From positions 6,182,367-6,246,366 of the forward strand of contig JAKSZU010000003.1 of NCBI GenBank assembly GCA_026018925.1: a stretch of 64,000 nt of DNA, written 5' to 3'. The notes beneath the pieces were generated by a model. It made no database searches. It worked only from the letters and a program-made list of their open reading frames with translations, and had not been told where the DNA came from. The translations under genes and the position numbers were made by a program. The stretch comes from Tupaia tana. Its lineage: Eukaryota > Chordata > Mammalia > Scandentia > Tupaiidae. Numbering within the stretch: position 1 is the stretch's first letter; the number at the start of each line of letters is the position of its first letter. Shown in pieces: positions 35,041-46,906 of the stretch.

Positions 35041-36006
35041 TTGGAATGACAAAAGAATGGAATGACAAGAGAGGATTTTTTTAACAATGGACACCATCAA
35101 GAGAGCCTGTTGAAATGTGTAGACTGAGCAAAAATCTTCCCCAAACAAATTTAAGAGACAAACAGCAGGGGGTGGTATTGGCAAGACATTTGACAACAAT
35201 TGCTGGTTTCCTTTTACCCAGCACGTAAAAGAGAGGTCTCCAATTCTTGACTGTTTTATTTTATTTTACCTTATTACTTGTAGGTTTGTGGTAGAAGAGG
35301 GCTATATCAGTGATTCCTTTCAGATTTGTCCAAGGAATCTTGTAAGAATTTAGATCTGTTAGGAATGACCAGATGTCAATTTACAATTCACTCTCAGTAA
35401 AATATATTACTAAATGAAACAACTTTAATTCTAGATTTTTTAGAGGGGAAGGATTATTTTCACAGGACAAAGCTACAATTTTTGAATGCTGGATATCTCA
35501 AAGGCACTTGCAGGAATATTTTTGTTTTTCATTGTTATTTGTAGGAGAAAAAAATTATTTTCCCTTTCTTTATGCTGTTAGTTATTTCTCCAGCAATTAT
35601 GAACAACTGCCATTTGAAAGACCAGCACACTGAAAAAGAAGAGAAGTTCAAATAGCAATAAAACTGAATGTAAGAAAAAAGGGATGGAAAAAAATTGCTA
35701 CTGGAGATGATATGGAGTAGGTAATGTTTTGCAACTATAACATAAAGGGCTTTCTTGAATCAACAAGAAAAATAGTGTAACTTAAAAGAAAAATCAACTA
35801 AGTGTGTGAACAGACCGGTTAGCTAAAAAGGCACTCAACTGGCCCAGACAGAAGGCCATTCCATCTCCTCCTGGACAACAGCTGAGGCAGTGCCTGAAGA
35901 CAGAGCAAGGCTCTTCTTTTAATCATCCATTTTCATTTCCTCTAATGCACAGAAAGTAGCTGAGCAAGATCCTCAATCTTCTCTATCCCTCAGACACGTG
36001 AATATG
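35041..36006. other. AT-rich unassigned sequence
   Basis: No repeat or coding signal recognised; no frame above about 90 codons. Confidence 0.5.
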
Positions 36007-36019
36007 AGCCTGGGTATCT

Positions 36020-36263
36020 GGTTTTAAAATTTTGCTATAAGGTGCGTGTGCTTGTGGTGAGGGTGAGAGGGAAGGAAAATGAGAAACCCTCCATGGAGGA
36101 CGGCCATGCCACCATCCCTTCTCCTCCATTCTCCTCTTGAGATTTTGAGCATGCACATGTACATGCCTGGCATGTTTCTTAAGCCACTGTGGTTTGGGAC
36201 TTGAACTGCGCTGTTTGCCATGTGGGATCCAGCTGCCTTAACCACCATGCCACCAGGCAGCCC
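36020..36263 (-). mobile_element. SINE type C
   Basis: TSD AGCCTGGGTATCT / AGCCTGTGTATCT at 36007-36019 and 36264-36276. Confidence 0.82.
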
Positions 36264-36483
36264 AGCCTGTGTATCTTAGACTGGTGAACTCCAGGCTTAG
36301 CTTGCCACGGAAACTCAACAAGGCACGTGTGGACTTGGTGCCTTTGAGCAATGTCCCCTTCTGTGTACCGCGTATGTACAGAATATTTGCTAAGGTAGCT
36401 TAGTGAGTTGATTTCAGTCATCAAAACATTCAGGATAAGCCAGTGTAGAGCTGATAAATGTCTACTAAAAATAATTATTTTGG

Positions 36484-36727
36484 GGGACCAGCAGATGGCA
36501 TAATGGTTATCCCACATAATCCATTATGGTTTGAGTCCTGGACCCAGTGGCTTAAAACTCACGCTGGACACGTGTGTGTGTGCATGCCCAAAATCTCAAG
36601 AAGAGAATGGAGGAGAAGGGATTGTGGTGTGGCCATTCCCCCCGGGGAGTGGTTTCTTGCTTTTCTGTCTCTCTATCTCTCTGACAAGCGCACACCCCCT
36701 ATAGAAAAAAACCCCTCTCTTTTAAAA
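36484..36727 (+). mobile_element. SINE type A, head shortened
   Basis: A box region intact but about 20 bases before the B box are missing; ends CCCTATAGAAAAAAACCCC. AAAATAATTATTTT-type flanks on both sides. Confidence 0.82.
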
Positions 36728-36869
36728 AATATTATTTTTGTTTCAAAGGAAGTTGATCTTTAAACTTCTGTTTTGTTTACTTGTTTGTTTTCTGGTAAAA
36801 ATGAGATATCTGAGGTGTTTTTACATAGCAAAAATAAAACAATGTCTCCTACATGTTAAAAGCCTGACT

Positions 36870-37115
36870 TTTAGGTGGCATGATGGTTAAGGCTTTGGAT
36901 CCCACATGGCCAACTGTGTGGTTTGAGTCCTAAACCTGGCTTGAAAAATATTTTGAATATGTGTGCATGTGTGCCCAACATCCCAAGAGGAGAATGGAGG
37001 AGAAGGAATTATGGCATGGCCATTTCTCCTGGGGGTGATTTTTTATTCCCTCTCCCTCCGTCTCTTTCTGTTTCTCTCTTGCAAGCACACATACCTTATG
37101 GCAATGAAAGAAAAA
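36870..37115 (+). mobile_element. SINE type C
   Basis: Type B head (GGTGGCATGATGGTTAAGGC) joined to the long body ending CATACCTTATGGCAATGAAAG. Confidence 0.8.
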
Positions 37116-37339
37116 AATACAAGCCTGTCTTTCTATCCTTTCCACCCCATTCAGTGTAGCCACTGTTATTACTTGCAGAGTTAAAATTCAGTGTTACTAT
37201 GGGACAACATCTTGGAAGTCAAGCCTGGCTTTCATTACAAAATGTGATTTGTATGTGTACCTGCATTATAACGGTCCTACGCTCCCAATTAAACAAAGAG
37301 CCAAGAGTTACCTGTGTCTCACTTTTCATTTATAGTTTC

Positions 37340-37440
37340 TTTATTTCTTTTAAAGCCAGTGGGCATGTGTGCTCACCAGAGAGGCAGAGAGAGAAACAGA
37401 GAGAGAAAGATAGAACGAAAGAGAGAACTATTTATAGATT
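37340..37440 (-). mobile_element. SINE 3' fragment
   Basis: Only the tail side (TAAAGCCAGTGGGCATGTGTG, GAGAGGCAGAGAGAGAAACA) is left; the head is lost. Confidence 0.55.
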
Positions 37441-37972
37441 CATTTAGAAATTAATCTGTAATGTACAAGTAATGGATCGAACTGTCCCGTTCACCAGAAC
37501 ACTCCAGCTTCTGCCTCACACAACATAGAGGCTCCTGGCAGGGCCAGTGCTTTAAATGCATATCACTTTGCCTGACACCGACGAGGGGTCAGATGCCTTC
37601 CCTACCAGGAAACTTGTTTTGCACAAAAGATGTGGCAGAGAAAGAAAATAGAGCACTTAAAACCAGTCTTTTCCTCTGGCTGTCTCTCAGACTTCCGGGT
37701 CGCCGTAGGAGGACGGCTTAGTGAGGAAACCACACACACTACTCTTCTCTGCCCCGGGAGACACGGTCTCCTCTCTCTCTCTCTTTTGCTCTCTCTCGAG
37801 ACGGAGGAATTTGCCACCAGTTTTTTCATCTCTTGCTGCTGTTATGTTTTTATGAAGAGACTAGAAACCAACAAAGAGGCTGCCTAGGAGAGGAGGGAGG
37901 GCTGTTCTGAGACCGTCTCTAGAGCTTGCAAGATATCCCAGGAACTGCCAGGTAACAGGACTTGTTTTGTTT

Positions 37973-38017
<45 letters not shown>

Positions 38018-38440
38018 TCCGTCTCCTAGAAACAAAGTATGCCAACCTGAACAAGGCTTTCGATCTTCCTAAAACTCAATTTCTTTATCCCTAAATTAAG
38101 ATAAAAAATGACAAACCCTAAAGTCCTAAATAAGTGCAAGCCAAAAGTATGACAGACACTGTATTGTTTAGAACCTAAATTTTGAATAGAGCAGGCTCAG
38201 ATAACAGCCTTTTGTGATACTAGTGAGCTTCATTTCTTTGTTTATGTGAAAGGATGATCATATCTGCACCTAGCATTTCCATATCTGCACATGGGGCCAC
38301 TACACCCACCTCTGGGGGCCACGGGGGTTCCCCGCAATTAGGGCAAGGAGAGCCTGCACCGCCTTGTGCTGACCCCTACCTGCCCCAGCAGTCATAGGAT
38401 GCTCTGAAGAACGGGCTGAGCATTCACCTTATTTCCCATT
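37440..38440. other. Unique sequence with a CpG-bearing, ETS-site-containing patch
   Basis: 37680-37760 has several CpGs and ACTTCCGG at 37691-37698, the core of an ETS-factor site. It lies about 7.4 kb upstream of GIMAP copy A. A promoter or enhancer role is a guess only. Confidence 0.3.
37975..38014. repeat. (TC)n microsatellite
   Basis: Pure TC dinucleotides in otherwise unique sequence. Confidence 0.95.
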
Positions 38441-39339
38441 GCTTTTTATTTTGTCATTGCTTTTTAAATTTTTAAAAAATTTTTAATTAATTAATTAATT
38501 TACATTCATTCACTGAGCATTGTCACAGCATACAAAATGTGGTTTCCCATCCAGAATATACTGCATAGTGGCTTAATCATGCATGTTATCATCAATAATT
38601 TTCCATTTCTAGTTTCATATATATATATATGTATGTGTGTGTGTATATTTTCCCCCCTATTTCTCACCCTCTGCCATTCCTCACCCTCCTCCCACACTAT
38701 CTCAGGTGTCTACAGTTGTTTTCCAATCTTCTCCCCACATTTTATTGAGTCACAAAATTTCTTAAGTAATCTAAATACTTTCCATAGCAAGTTCAACTGT
38801 ATATACTTATCTGTGAATACATATCTGACTTTAGGTGTGAAGCTCTGAGTAGAATGAATATACTATAAGGTAGCACCTAGCTGATGCTATATAGCTTACT
38901 GTGGTCATTAAATAGATATTTTTTAATATATTTTTTTAATTTCAAGAATAACCGTTTGAGCTTTAATAAATCGAACAAATGCTAAGGAACGTTGCTTAAA
39001 ACTTAAATCCAGGAAACAGGTTAGGATTCTGTACAAATAGTAGGTACATGAACCTATTGGCAGCTTAAGACAGGACAAAAATCCTTAAAACCAGAAAACA
39101 AAGCCTAGAAGAAAATCAGCAATGTTTTAGGCAAAAGTCATAAAATTCTAGTTCACCAGCTCAGTCTCATGTACTTAATTTATCTTCTGTTGTGGTTCGA
39201 TCTTCCCAATTAAATTCTGGGATATAATATTCAACTCCAGAATTGTCCCTATGATTAAGTTGGCCATTTTCTTAGTTTTTAAACTCTTATTTCTGTGTGT
39301 CTGTATTTAATTTTCCTGGTATGGCACTCCCTTCAGAAC

Positions 39340-40271
39340 TTCTTCAAGAAGTGGTGTTGGTAAATTCTTTCAGGTTTTGTTTATCTGAGAATGTTCTTGT
39401 CTTTTCTTCCCATTTGAAGGATAATCTTGCCGGGTACAGTATTCTTGGTTGAAGTTGCTTTTCCCTTAGCACTTTGAATATATTTTCCCATTCTTTCCTT
39501 GCTTGCGTTGTTTCTGATGAGGGGTCTGCTGTTGGCCTGATGAAATATCCTTTGTAGGTAACTTGATGTTTCTTTCTTGCCAATCTTAGTATCTTGTCTT
39601 TGTCTGTGGTTTTGGTCAACCTGGCTATAATGTGTCTTGGAGAAGATCTTGGTTTAATTCTATTTGGGGTTCTTTGTATTTCTTGGGACTGGATCTTTGA
39701 ATGCCTCTCTAGGTTTGAAAAGTTTTCTTGCAGGATTTCATGGAATAGATTACCAATGCCCTTATGAGTCTCTTCACCTTCTGGGAAAACAATTATCTGG
39801 ATGTTTGGATGTTTGATGGTATCTAGTATTTCTCACATATTATTCTCATTTTTTTGGGGCAATTTTCTCAATCTTCATGGTAGAGTTTTCTAAGCCAGCA
39901 ATTTCATCTTCTACATTTGAGATTTGATTTTTTTTTGTATGATCTAGTCTGCTTTTAATTCTTTCAAGGGAGGTTTTGACTTCCTGTATTATAGCATTCA
40001 TCTCTAACAGGTCCATTTGATTCTTTTTTTATAGTGTGTATTTCCTCTTTTAGATCTTGCAAGAATTTCCTCACCTCCTGGAACTCATTAGCTCCTTTCT
40101 CCTGCCTTTCTGCAGTTCACTGTCTCTCTTCTCTTCCATCTCTGTTAGCTTTGTTACTATGAATATTCTAAATTCTTTATCTGACATGTCCGTGAGTTTC
40201 ATTGTACTGTCTGAGGATGAAGATGAGTTGTTCTTTTTCCTTGGAAGAGAGGTATTTTCTTGCTTTCCCAT
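39340..40271 (-). pseudogene. ORF1 relic of the HAL1-like element
   Basis: An N-terminal piece (40271-40071) carries the [23 protein letters not shown] region seen in L1-A ORF1. A C-terminal piece (39619-39344) carries TTDKDKIL and RILYPARLSF. The middle is recognisable in sequence but interrupted by stops and shifts. It diverges from L1-A most at the extreme N-terminus, which is Ser-rich here. Confidence 0.8.
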
Positions 40272-40768
40272 ATTTCTTGTGACCCTCTAGTCATCTGATG
40301 GATGGTGCAGTTCTTCCTAATTCTTCAAGTTCAATCTGAGCGTTCAGAGGCAAGCAGGGGGAGGTGATCTGCAGTCTCTCTTTCATTCCGTTTTTATTCT
40401 TTGTACATCAGATTCAGTGGAAATAGAGGAATATTCTGACTCTAATCGTATTCAGATGTTTGGATTCTGTTCACTTGGGCCTATCTAGACACTTAGTGCG
40501 TAGAGGCTGATCAGCCAATGAATAAAGATAAAGAAAAAAGGAAAAGAATTAGATAAGAAGAAAGAAGAAGAAAAAATAAAATAGAATAAAGAAAAAAGAT
40601 GCTAAAAACCCTTTAGATTTCAATTTTACAAAGCAAAAATATGCCAACTGCATGGTGTGCGAGTGTGCCATATTAAAGCAATATTTCGATCAACGGGTCT
40701 GGGGAGAAATGTTCACATATCGAAATGGTCTCATTGTAAGCCAAACAATATGATTGAAAGTATATACA

Positions 40769-40769
<1 letters not shown>

Positions 40770-40802
<33 letters not shown>
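40770..40802. repeat. (AAT)n microsatellite
   Basis: AAT units in the A-rich upstream part of L1-D. Confidence 0.9.
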
Positions 40803-40804
<2 letters not shown>

Positions 40805-41225
40805 TGTGAAAAAAATAAAATAAAAAATAAAAGGAAAAAAGTATCAATGCCAAAAAAAAAAAAAAAAAAAAGCAATATTTCACAGCTCAAGTTTGGTATC
40901 CACGTCAGGATGGGCCTCGGTTTGAGCCTTTCCTAAGTGGAATGGGGAAAGGCACCAATTAGCACAATAAAGGAGGGGATTGAGAACCCATAGAATACTT
41001 TATCTTAAAAAAATGAAAAGACACAGGGAGACACAGAGAGACAGACAGAGACAGAGAGAAATGGAGAGAAGGGGAAAGAGATAGCCCTGTCCACTAGAAA
41101 TGAATCTGGAGGGAGAAATCTCAGCAGATAATCTTCATTTTTAGTCAAGGGAAGCAATGTTTCACAGCGCAAGTTCGGTATCCATGCTCTATTTTGTCAT
41201 TTTTTTGGAAAAAATTATTTTATTG

Positions 41226-41383
41226 AACTTTATTTTATTTGTTTATTTAAATTTGACCAGAGAGGGACAGAGTGAGAGAGAGAGAGGGAAAATGAGAAAG
41301 CAAGCTTTCAGGTCCTGGACTCGAACGGTGGTCGGCCATGGGGGAGTTCAGTACTCTTAACCACCAAGCCACCTGCCGGCTCC
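41226..41383 (-). mobile_element. SINE type B
   Basis: AATTTGACCAGAGAGGGACA tail side and a minus-strand head near 41365. Confidence 0.85.
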
Positions 41384-41414
41384 CCATTTTGACTTTTTTA
41401 TAGACACAGTGATT

Positions 41415-41655
41415 GAGGCCAGCAGGTAGCATGGAGGTTAAGCCTCTAGTTTCCTACATGGCAATTCTGGTTTGAGTCTCAGGCCTGGCAGTTTGAAAAT
41501 CATGCTGGGCACGTGTGCATACATGCCCAAAATCCAAGGAGAAGGGAGAAGAAGGGATTGTGGCATGGCTACTACCCCTGTCCCTCGACATACACACAGT
41601 CTCTGAATCTCTTCAGTAACCACACATACTCTATGGCAAAAAACTCTAAAAGAAA
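41415..41655 (+). mobile_element. SINE type C
   Basis: Type B head (GGCCAGCAGGTAGCATGGAG) followed by GCTGGGCACGTGTGCATACA of the long body. Confidence 0.8.
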
Positions 41656-42304
41656 ATCAGTGAACTTGATGGAAATATTTTTAATTTTAAAGATTGGCGA
41701 AAGACTTTAGGGGTAGAGCTTGAATTAATTAGCTCAGGTAGCATGTCTGCTTTTTTTTTCTGATAAAGAAATACAATAAGGAAAAAGAAAAAGAATAGTT
41801 GAACTATCCTAATTAGTCAGAATGAAGTTGTAAACAGCAAGGGCATAATTCCTGCAAAGTTACCCTGACTTATAACTGTAATGTGGCCGATTCTCACAAC
41901 TGTACAGTTTTCCTAGTCAGCATGCCACTATCTTCAGGAAGCTCCAGTGAGGGAAGCAGGGGAAAGTTATTACTTCAGGCAAGTGAGAAGGTGCAAATCT
42001 TCCCCAAAGGCGACCAACCACTTTCAGATCACTTCATGATTTTCCAAGGGTGGCCTCTGCCCTTCGCATCCCCCCATGTCTCTCGCAGTTACGTAGGCTG
42101 AGGTGTGGCAGTGAAGAGGGCCTCCTGAGAGAGGCAGAGGAGATCCTCCTCAAGTCTCAGTAGCTCAGCAGTCATGCCCTCCCAGTCTGGGGCGGGAGCT
42201 GTTCTTTAACCTTGCCCACTCCTCCTCCTAGGTGAGAAATGTCTGTAATGAAAGGTATTAAATAACACTTTCTAATAGAGCAATGGAAGGATCAGTGGAT
42301 ATAA

Positions 42305-42525
42305 AATAAGTGATGGGACCCCATGGTGACACAGCAGTACAAGGCTTTCCCACAGGAATGAAGGCCCCAGGCTCACTTCTGGAGACCTCCCTGAGTGAGG
42401 CACGTGGGAACCCATGATCTGGGGCTGGCTGAGGCTGGGGACAGAGCCTGACATCAAGACCTGCGGGGCTGCTGTTTTTCTCTCTTTCTCTCTGTCTTTC
42501 TCACTCATGAAAAAGAAAATACATT
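42305..42525 (+). mobile_element. SINE type D
   Basis: Shares GGAGACCTCCCTGAGTGAGG and GGGGCTGGCTGAGGCTGGGG with the complement of 9630-9890; CT-rich tail. Its A tail is the landing site of the next SINE. Confidence 0.7.
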
Positions 42526-42526
42526 T

Positions 42527-42789
42527 TTTTTTTTTTTTGGAGAGGTTTTAGCTATAGGGCGCGTGCGCTCGCCAGACAGACAGAGAGAGACAGAGAGATA
42601 GAAAGCAGGAAATCACCCCCCAGGGGGGATGACCACGCCGCAATCCCTTCTCCTCCATTCTCCTCTCGGGATCTTGGGCACGCACGCACACGCGCCCGGC
42701 GTGAGTTTAAGCCACCGGGTCCGGGACTCGAACCGCGGTCGACTACGTGGGAGTCCAGCGACATAGCCATTACGCTAACTGCTGGTCCC
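42527..42789 (-). mobile_element. SINE type A nested in the tail of a type D SINE
   Basis: Perfect TSD AAGAAAATACATTTT at 42512-42526 and 42790-42804. CpGs largely intact, so among the youngest SINEs here. Confidence 0.93.
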
Positions 42790-45176
42790 AAGAAAATACA
42801 TTTTAAATAAAAAAAATTAAATGAAGTGGGTTAATGGCCAGTTCCAAACAGGTTTCTGGGTAGTGGTGGGAGGGACAGATGATGGTGACATCCGGGGGTT
42901 GATGGGGTGCCTGGGAAAGGGGAGGGGACGCAGCTGGGGAGTCACAAGGGTCCTTTTGCTGGAGGTGTGGCAGTTTGGACTAGAGAGTCAGCACTGTGAC
43001 TAGAAGGGGGAAAAATGAAAAAAAAAAAAACTAAGCAAAATGAGGAAAACTTGGATGCTTTTTGAGAAGGAGCCCCTGCTTTCACTTCTCTTTCTTCTCA
43101 GGATGAATTCCAAAAGAGCAGCAGTTTGAGGTTCCTGGAGGAAATGGCCTGTTACCAGTCGCTTGGCCAAACACAGCATGTGAGTAGCTCTGCTGGACAC
43201 GTCTCCAGGGACCACGAGTGGGCCCACACGGGGACAGGCAGCACATTCGGGCCCTGCCAGGGAAGGACTTCCCATCCCTCTCTGTTGTCCTTTGCTTCTG
43301 TGGTCTCAGTGCAGACTTGGTGTCGTTACTGCTGGGTTAACCCCCGAAGCCTTAGTTTCCTCACAGTTAACGGGCATGAATGATCAGGTCAGCACTCTGA
43401 GTTTTAGCAGAGAGATTTAGCTTTGCTCATCAGTCAGGTTTCTCCAGAGAAACTGAAACACCAAAATGGCTGCCTCGAGAGGTTCATTTTGAGGAGCTGG
43501 CTCATGATTGGGGCTGGAGGTTGGCATGAGGGACACTCAGGGCTGTCTCAAGGCAGAACTTCTCTCAGGGAATTTTAGTTTTTGCTTTTCAGGCCTCTGA
43601 ATGGCTGGATGGTCACCCTCCACAGCAGAGAGGTGACCCTTGCTCATGTTAACCCCATCTTCAGAGATCCTCAGCAACACCTAGGACAGTGTGTAGTCCA
43701 TCCCTGGGTGATGTGACCCCGTCATGCTTGCATGCAAGACTGACCCTCAGGCTGGCCTGCAGGGCCCTCTTGTGGGTTACTGGATGGCAGAAAATGGTCT
43801 GGCACTGCTGTCCATTCAAAGGCCAGCTTTTGCTAGGGCAGAAGAGCTTTTGCTAGGACCTGCATTGTATCATCAGCCAGATGCCTCTCACTGAACTGTG
43901 CGTATTGACGGGCAGGCTTTGCAAACCAGATTAGACTTGTTTCTGTGGGACCAACTAAGAGCAGAGAGATTCTGAGAAGCAGAAAATTGTTACAGTTCCC
44001 TCTCTTCTCAGAGTGAGTTGTGAAGAAATTCTGGGGAAATGTCTGCTAGCGGCTGGGTTTTGGACATTTAGTCCTTCCAAAGGTATTTATCTATTAACTT
44101 ATTCTTCCTGCCAGGGTAACCATGAACCAATTTCATATGTAGAGGGTTGAGATAGTATCTTACATAGCATGAATCCCAAGAAGTATAAAAGAATACATTC
44201 ATTCCAAAAAGTATTTTTGGAATTGACCTGTCATAGTTCGTGAGATTCTTCAAAGAGAGACTCATTCTTCAGTGTTAACCTCTTGGACCTGGGACAAGGC
44301 CCCACCCAAGGCATAGGTCTTCCCCAGCAGGAAGGCTGAGAAGTCATTCTTCGTAAGACCTGTATGAACTCTCCACTGAGCACAGGAAATAGGACGTAGG
44401 AGAGAAGAAAGGATTGGGAGAAAGTCACGTGGGGAGCTCTGAGTGAAGGTGAGTGAAGAGGCATGAAGAGGTATGCCCCGAGGTAGTTCCGGGGCCAAGA
44501 CGGTTTGAACTAAGAACAGGGAAGTGCTGCCTTCTGTGGCATGACACGCTGAGCCCCGCACACCAGTTCTTCCCTCCAATTACTAGATGTGTGCACTCCC
44601 TCCCTGGACCAACCTGGGCCGTGACAACCTCCTACTCCTGTGGGAGCACCTTGGCCTGGTGGGCTTGGGGCTTTCCCAGCTTCTGCATCAACAATTCTTT
44701 GATCAGGGGATCCTCTCAGTCCTGTGCAGACCAGGATGACTGGTCAACCTCTGCCCAACCGATCCCATGGAAAGCTAAGGAGGAGTGAATTTACTGAGGG
44801 GCTACTTTACCAGGCAGATTTTAATCTGGGCACTGAAACTCTCATGGTGAACAAGAGCCCCAGATAGTGAGGGACTCACTAGGAAAGGACTGCCTGGCCT
44901 TCTGAGCAAATGATGCATCCCCCTGCCTCCTGACAGTAAAGGGTATGTTGAGGGTAACATGGGGTTGTCCATTCTGCAGCAGGAGGCCGAGTCCAGGCTG
45001 AGAACGCCTGACAGTCAGTAGACCTGGGTCTTAGTTTCAACTCATTTGTCAAATAACGTGAGACCTTGACAGTGTTTTTTCTTGCCTCTCTCATCTATGA
45101 AGTAGAGTGTTTTGTGTTAGGTATCCCATTCAACTTTAGTGTGAACGATCTCGTATGTTTTCCATTCTAGAGCAAA

Positions 45177-46655
45177 ATGGGAGGGCATCTGAAGCCTGGA
45201 GAAAGTGTCTTGACCCCAGGTAAGGATGCTGCATGGATTAAGGCTGGGATAAATGTCTCATTGAGAGACTGGAGACCAAGGCTCACTGCAAGGCAAAGAA
45301 ATGCATTCTCCCCAAGAATAAAGCATGTTAAGCTAATAGCTGTCACACTCTTCAAGTTTTTGCAGATGAAACACTGCACCCTGTAAACTGGAGGCCAGGC
45401 AGGGATGGGATGGGTACAGGAAGTGGGACAAACAGCTCAATAGCTATAGGAAGCTCCAAGAATTCTGTGGCTGTATGTGGGCTTTGAGCGTTAGGGTTGG
45501 GACTGAATAGACAGAAGATTCTGGGAAGGATAGCAAAATTCAGTAGTGCCCAAAGAATGATCTTTCAGCCTCTGGCCAGCTGAGGTAGTTTACTCCACAA
45601 AGTCTGGGCGAGTTTCCTTTATTCTCTCCATGTGGACATGTGGTGATGGGAGAGCAGGGTCCAACACCTTAACTGGCCCATGGAGTTTGTTCCTTTGGTC
45701 AGTTTCTTTTCCACTTATTGTGCTCCTCTTTGGAAAGCAGTTATTATGCAGGAACTTTTCGTGTGTTCTAACAGGCAGAGGAGAAGAAAGCTCAACTCCA
45801 GGATCATCACTGTTGAGGATCCTCCTGGTGGGCAAAACAGGCTGTGGGAAAAGCGCCACTGGAAACAGCATCCTCCAACGGCCAGTGTTCGAGTCCAAGC
45901 TGAGGGCCCAGGCAGTGACCAGAACGTGCCAGGCAGAGGCCGGCACGTGGAATGGGAGGGAACTCCTGGTGGTTGATACACCCCCCATCTTTGAGTCCAG
46001 GGCTCAGACTGAAGACATGTACAAAGACATCGGGGACTGCTACCTGCTCTGCACCCCAGGGCCCCATATGCTGGTCCTGGTGACTCAGCTGGGTCGCTTC
46101 ACGGCCCAGGACATGGAGGCAGTGAGGAGGGTGAAAGAGGTCTTTGGAGTGGGGGCCATGAGACACATGGTCATCCTCTTCACCCACAAGGAGGACCTAG
46201 AGGACGAATCCCTGGGTGATTATGTGGCCAACACAGACAACCGCAGCCTGAGGGGCCTGGTCCAGGAGTGTGGGAGGAGGTTCTGTGCCTTCAACAACCG
46301 GGCCACAGGGCAGGAGCAGAGGGCGCAGCTGGAGCGGTTCATGGCTGTGGTGGAGCAGCTGGAGAGGGAGCATCAGGGCGCCTTCTATAGCAACAGCCTC
46401 TTCCTGGATGCCCAGATGCTCCAGCAGTGCGGGGACAGCACCTCCGGAGAGGGGCATGCGCAGTACCTGGCAAAGGTGAGACAGCAGGTGGAAAAGCAGA
46501 GGCAAGAGCTGAAGGCCAGCGAGAGTGACTGGGCGCTCAAGGCGTTCCGCACAGTCTATAACCGGATAGTTTCACATTTAGAGATTTGTGTTGGCATTGT
46601 TTGGTGCAGCTTATTTGTTCTTCTTATTGTTTTTATCCTTGTTTATCTTGTTTAA
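45177..46655 (+). CDS. GIMAP5: GIMAP5-like immune GTPase, copy A (two coding exons)
   Basis: Seen: the first coding exon is 45177-45219, with an acceptor AG ending at 45170 and a GTAAGG donor at 45220. It encodes 14 residues plus one base. The second exon is 45775-46655, after an AG acceptor at 45773-45774, and runs to a TAA stop. The joined length is 307 aa, the size I know for human GIMAP5. AIG1-type GTPase motifs: P-loop GKTGCGKS at residues 34-41, the G2 threonine region around 63-65, DTP at 82-84, the family box CYLLCTPGPH at 103-112, the G4-type THKED at 151-155, and CAFNN at 185-189. A charged helical stretch with a K/Q/E-rich segment leads to a hydrophobic C-terminal anchor at about residues 280-307. 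Family knowledge: GIMAP5 is a tail-anchored lymphocyte protein of lysosomal and related membranes needed for T-cell survival; mouse has close neighbours Gimap3 and Gimap5. Inferred: an upstream noncoding exon must exist, because the ATG exon itself begins at a splice acceptor. The frame is fully open. The GTPase core is almost identical to the inverted copy at 57-59 kb. Family assignment is strong; exact orthology (GIMAP5 versus a lineage-specific duplicate) is less certain. Confidence 0.9.
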
Positions 46656-46870
46656 CCTTTGTATTTTAGAGCATGTTCTTAAGTATCACCACGTAGATTG
46701 TTGTCCAAGTATGGTCAAGTCTGTCAGCCAGACTGACATCATCTTGTCAAATCAAAAATTGGTTTTCTCTCAGCCTTAGTTTGAGATAGGCGCTTCAAGA
46801 AGACAGATGGTTAACATGGAGCTTGATACGATGTTCCACCCCAGGTAGAAGCAGAAACTGCCATCTTGGA

Positions 46871-46876
46871 AATAAA
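46871..46876 (+). promoter_or_regulatory. Candidate polyadenylation signal of GIMAP copy A
   Basis: AATAAA lies about 216 bases after the stop codon of copy A. It sits in unique sequence just before the next SINE, and a T/C-rich stretch follows. The position is plausible for a compact 3' UTR, but there is no transcript evidence here. Confidence 0.5.
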
Positions 46877-46906
46877 TTGATTGTCCTCCTCAATTAAAAC
46901 TAAAAC

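Larger units (their letters stand above)
38445..41190 (-). mobile_element. L1-D: half-L1 (HAL1-like) element with ORF1 but almost no ORF2
   Basis: Minus orientation. The T-rich 3' tail is at 38445-38505, the 3' UTR at about 38505-39170, then roughly 70 bases equivalent to the very start of ORF2, then an ORF1 relic at 39300-40290, then A-rich sequence that may be its 5' UTR. The 3' UTR segment 38730-39060 closely resembles 11040-11400 (L1-E). The structure ORF1 to ORF2-head to 3' UTR, with no endonuclease or RT, is that of HAL1 elements, which borrow the machinery of full L1s. The 5' limit is uncertain. Confidence 0.7.
41660..45170. other. Mostly unique sequence upstream of GIMAP copy A
   Basis: Besides the SINE pair at 42305-42804, 43430-43900 looks like an ancient repeat (TTTCTCCAGAGAAACTGAAA, GAGGAGCTGGCTCATGATTG) of undetermined family. 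A noncoding first exon of copy A should lie somewhere here, but I cannot place it. Confidence 0.45.

Noticed and set aside
45630-45774. Start of GIMAP copy A at the first ATG of the long open frame
   Set aside because: This stretch is intronic: a consensus acceptor at 45773-45774 and the small ATG exon at 45177-45219 join in phase to give a 307-residue GIMAP5-sized protein.
46197-46505. Antisense frames in GIMAP copy A (and 57057-57518 for copy B)
   Set aside because: They are shadows of the GC-rich GTPase coding sequence and have no start context or family match.
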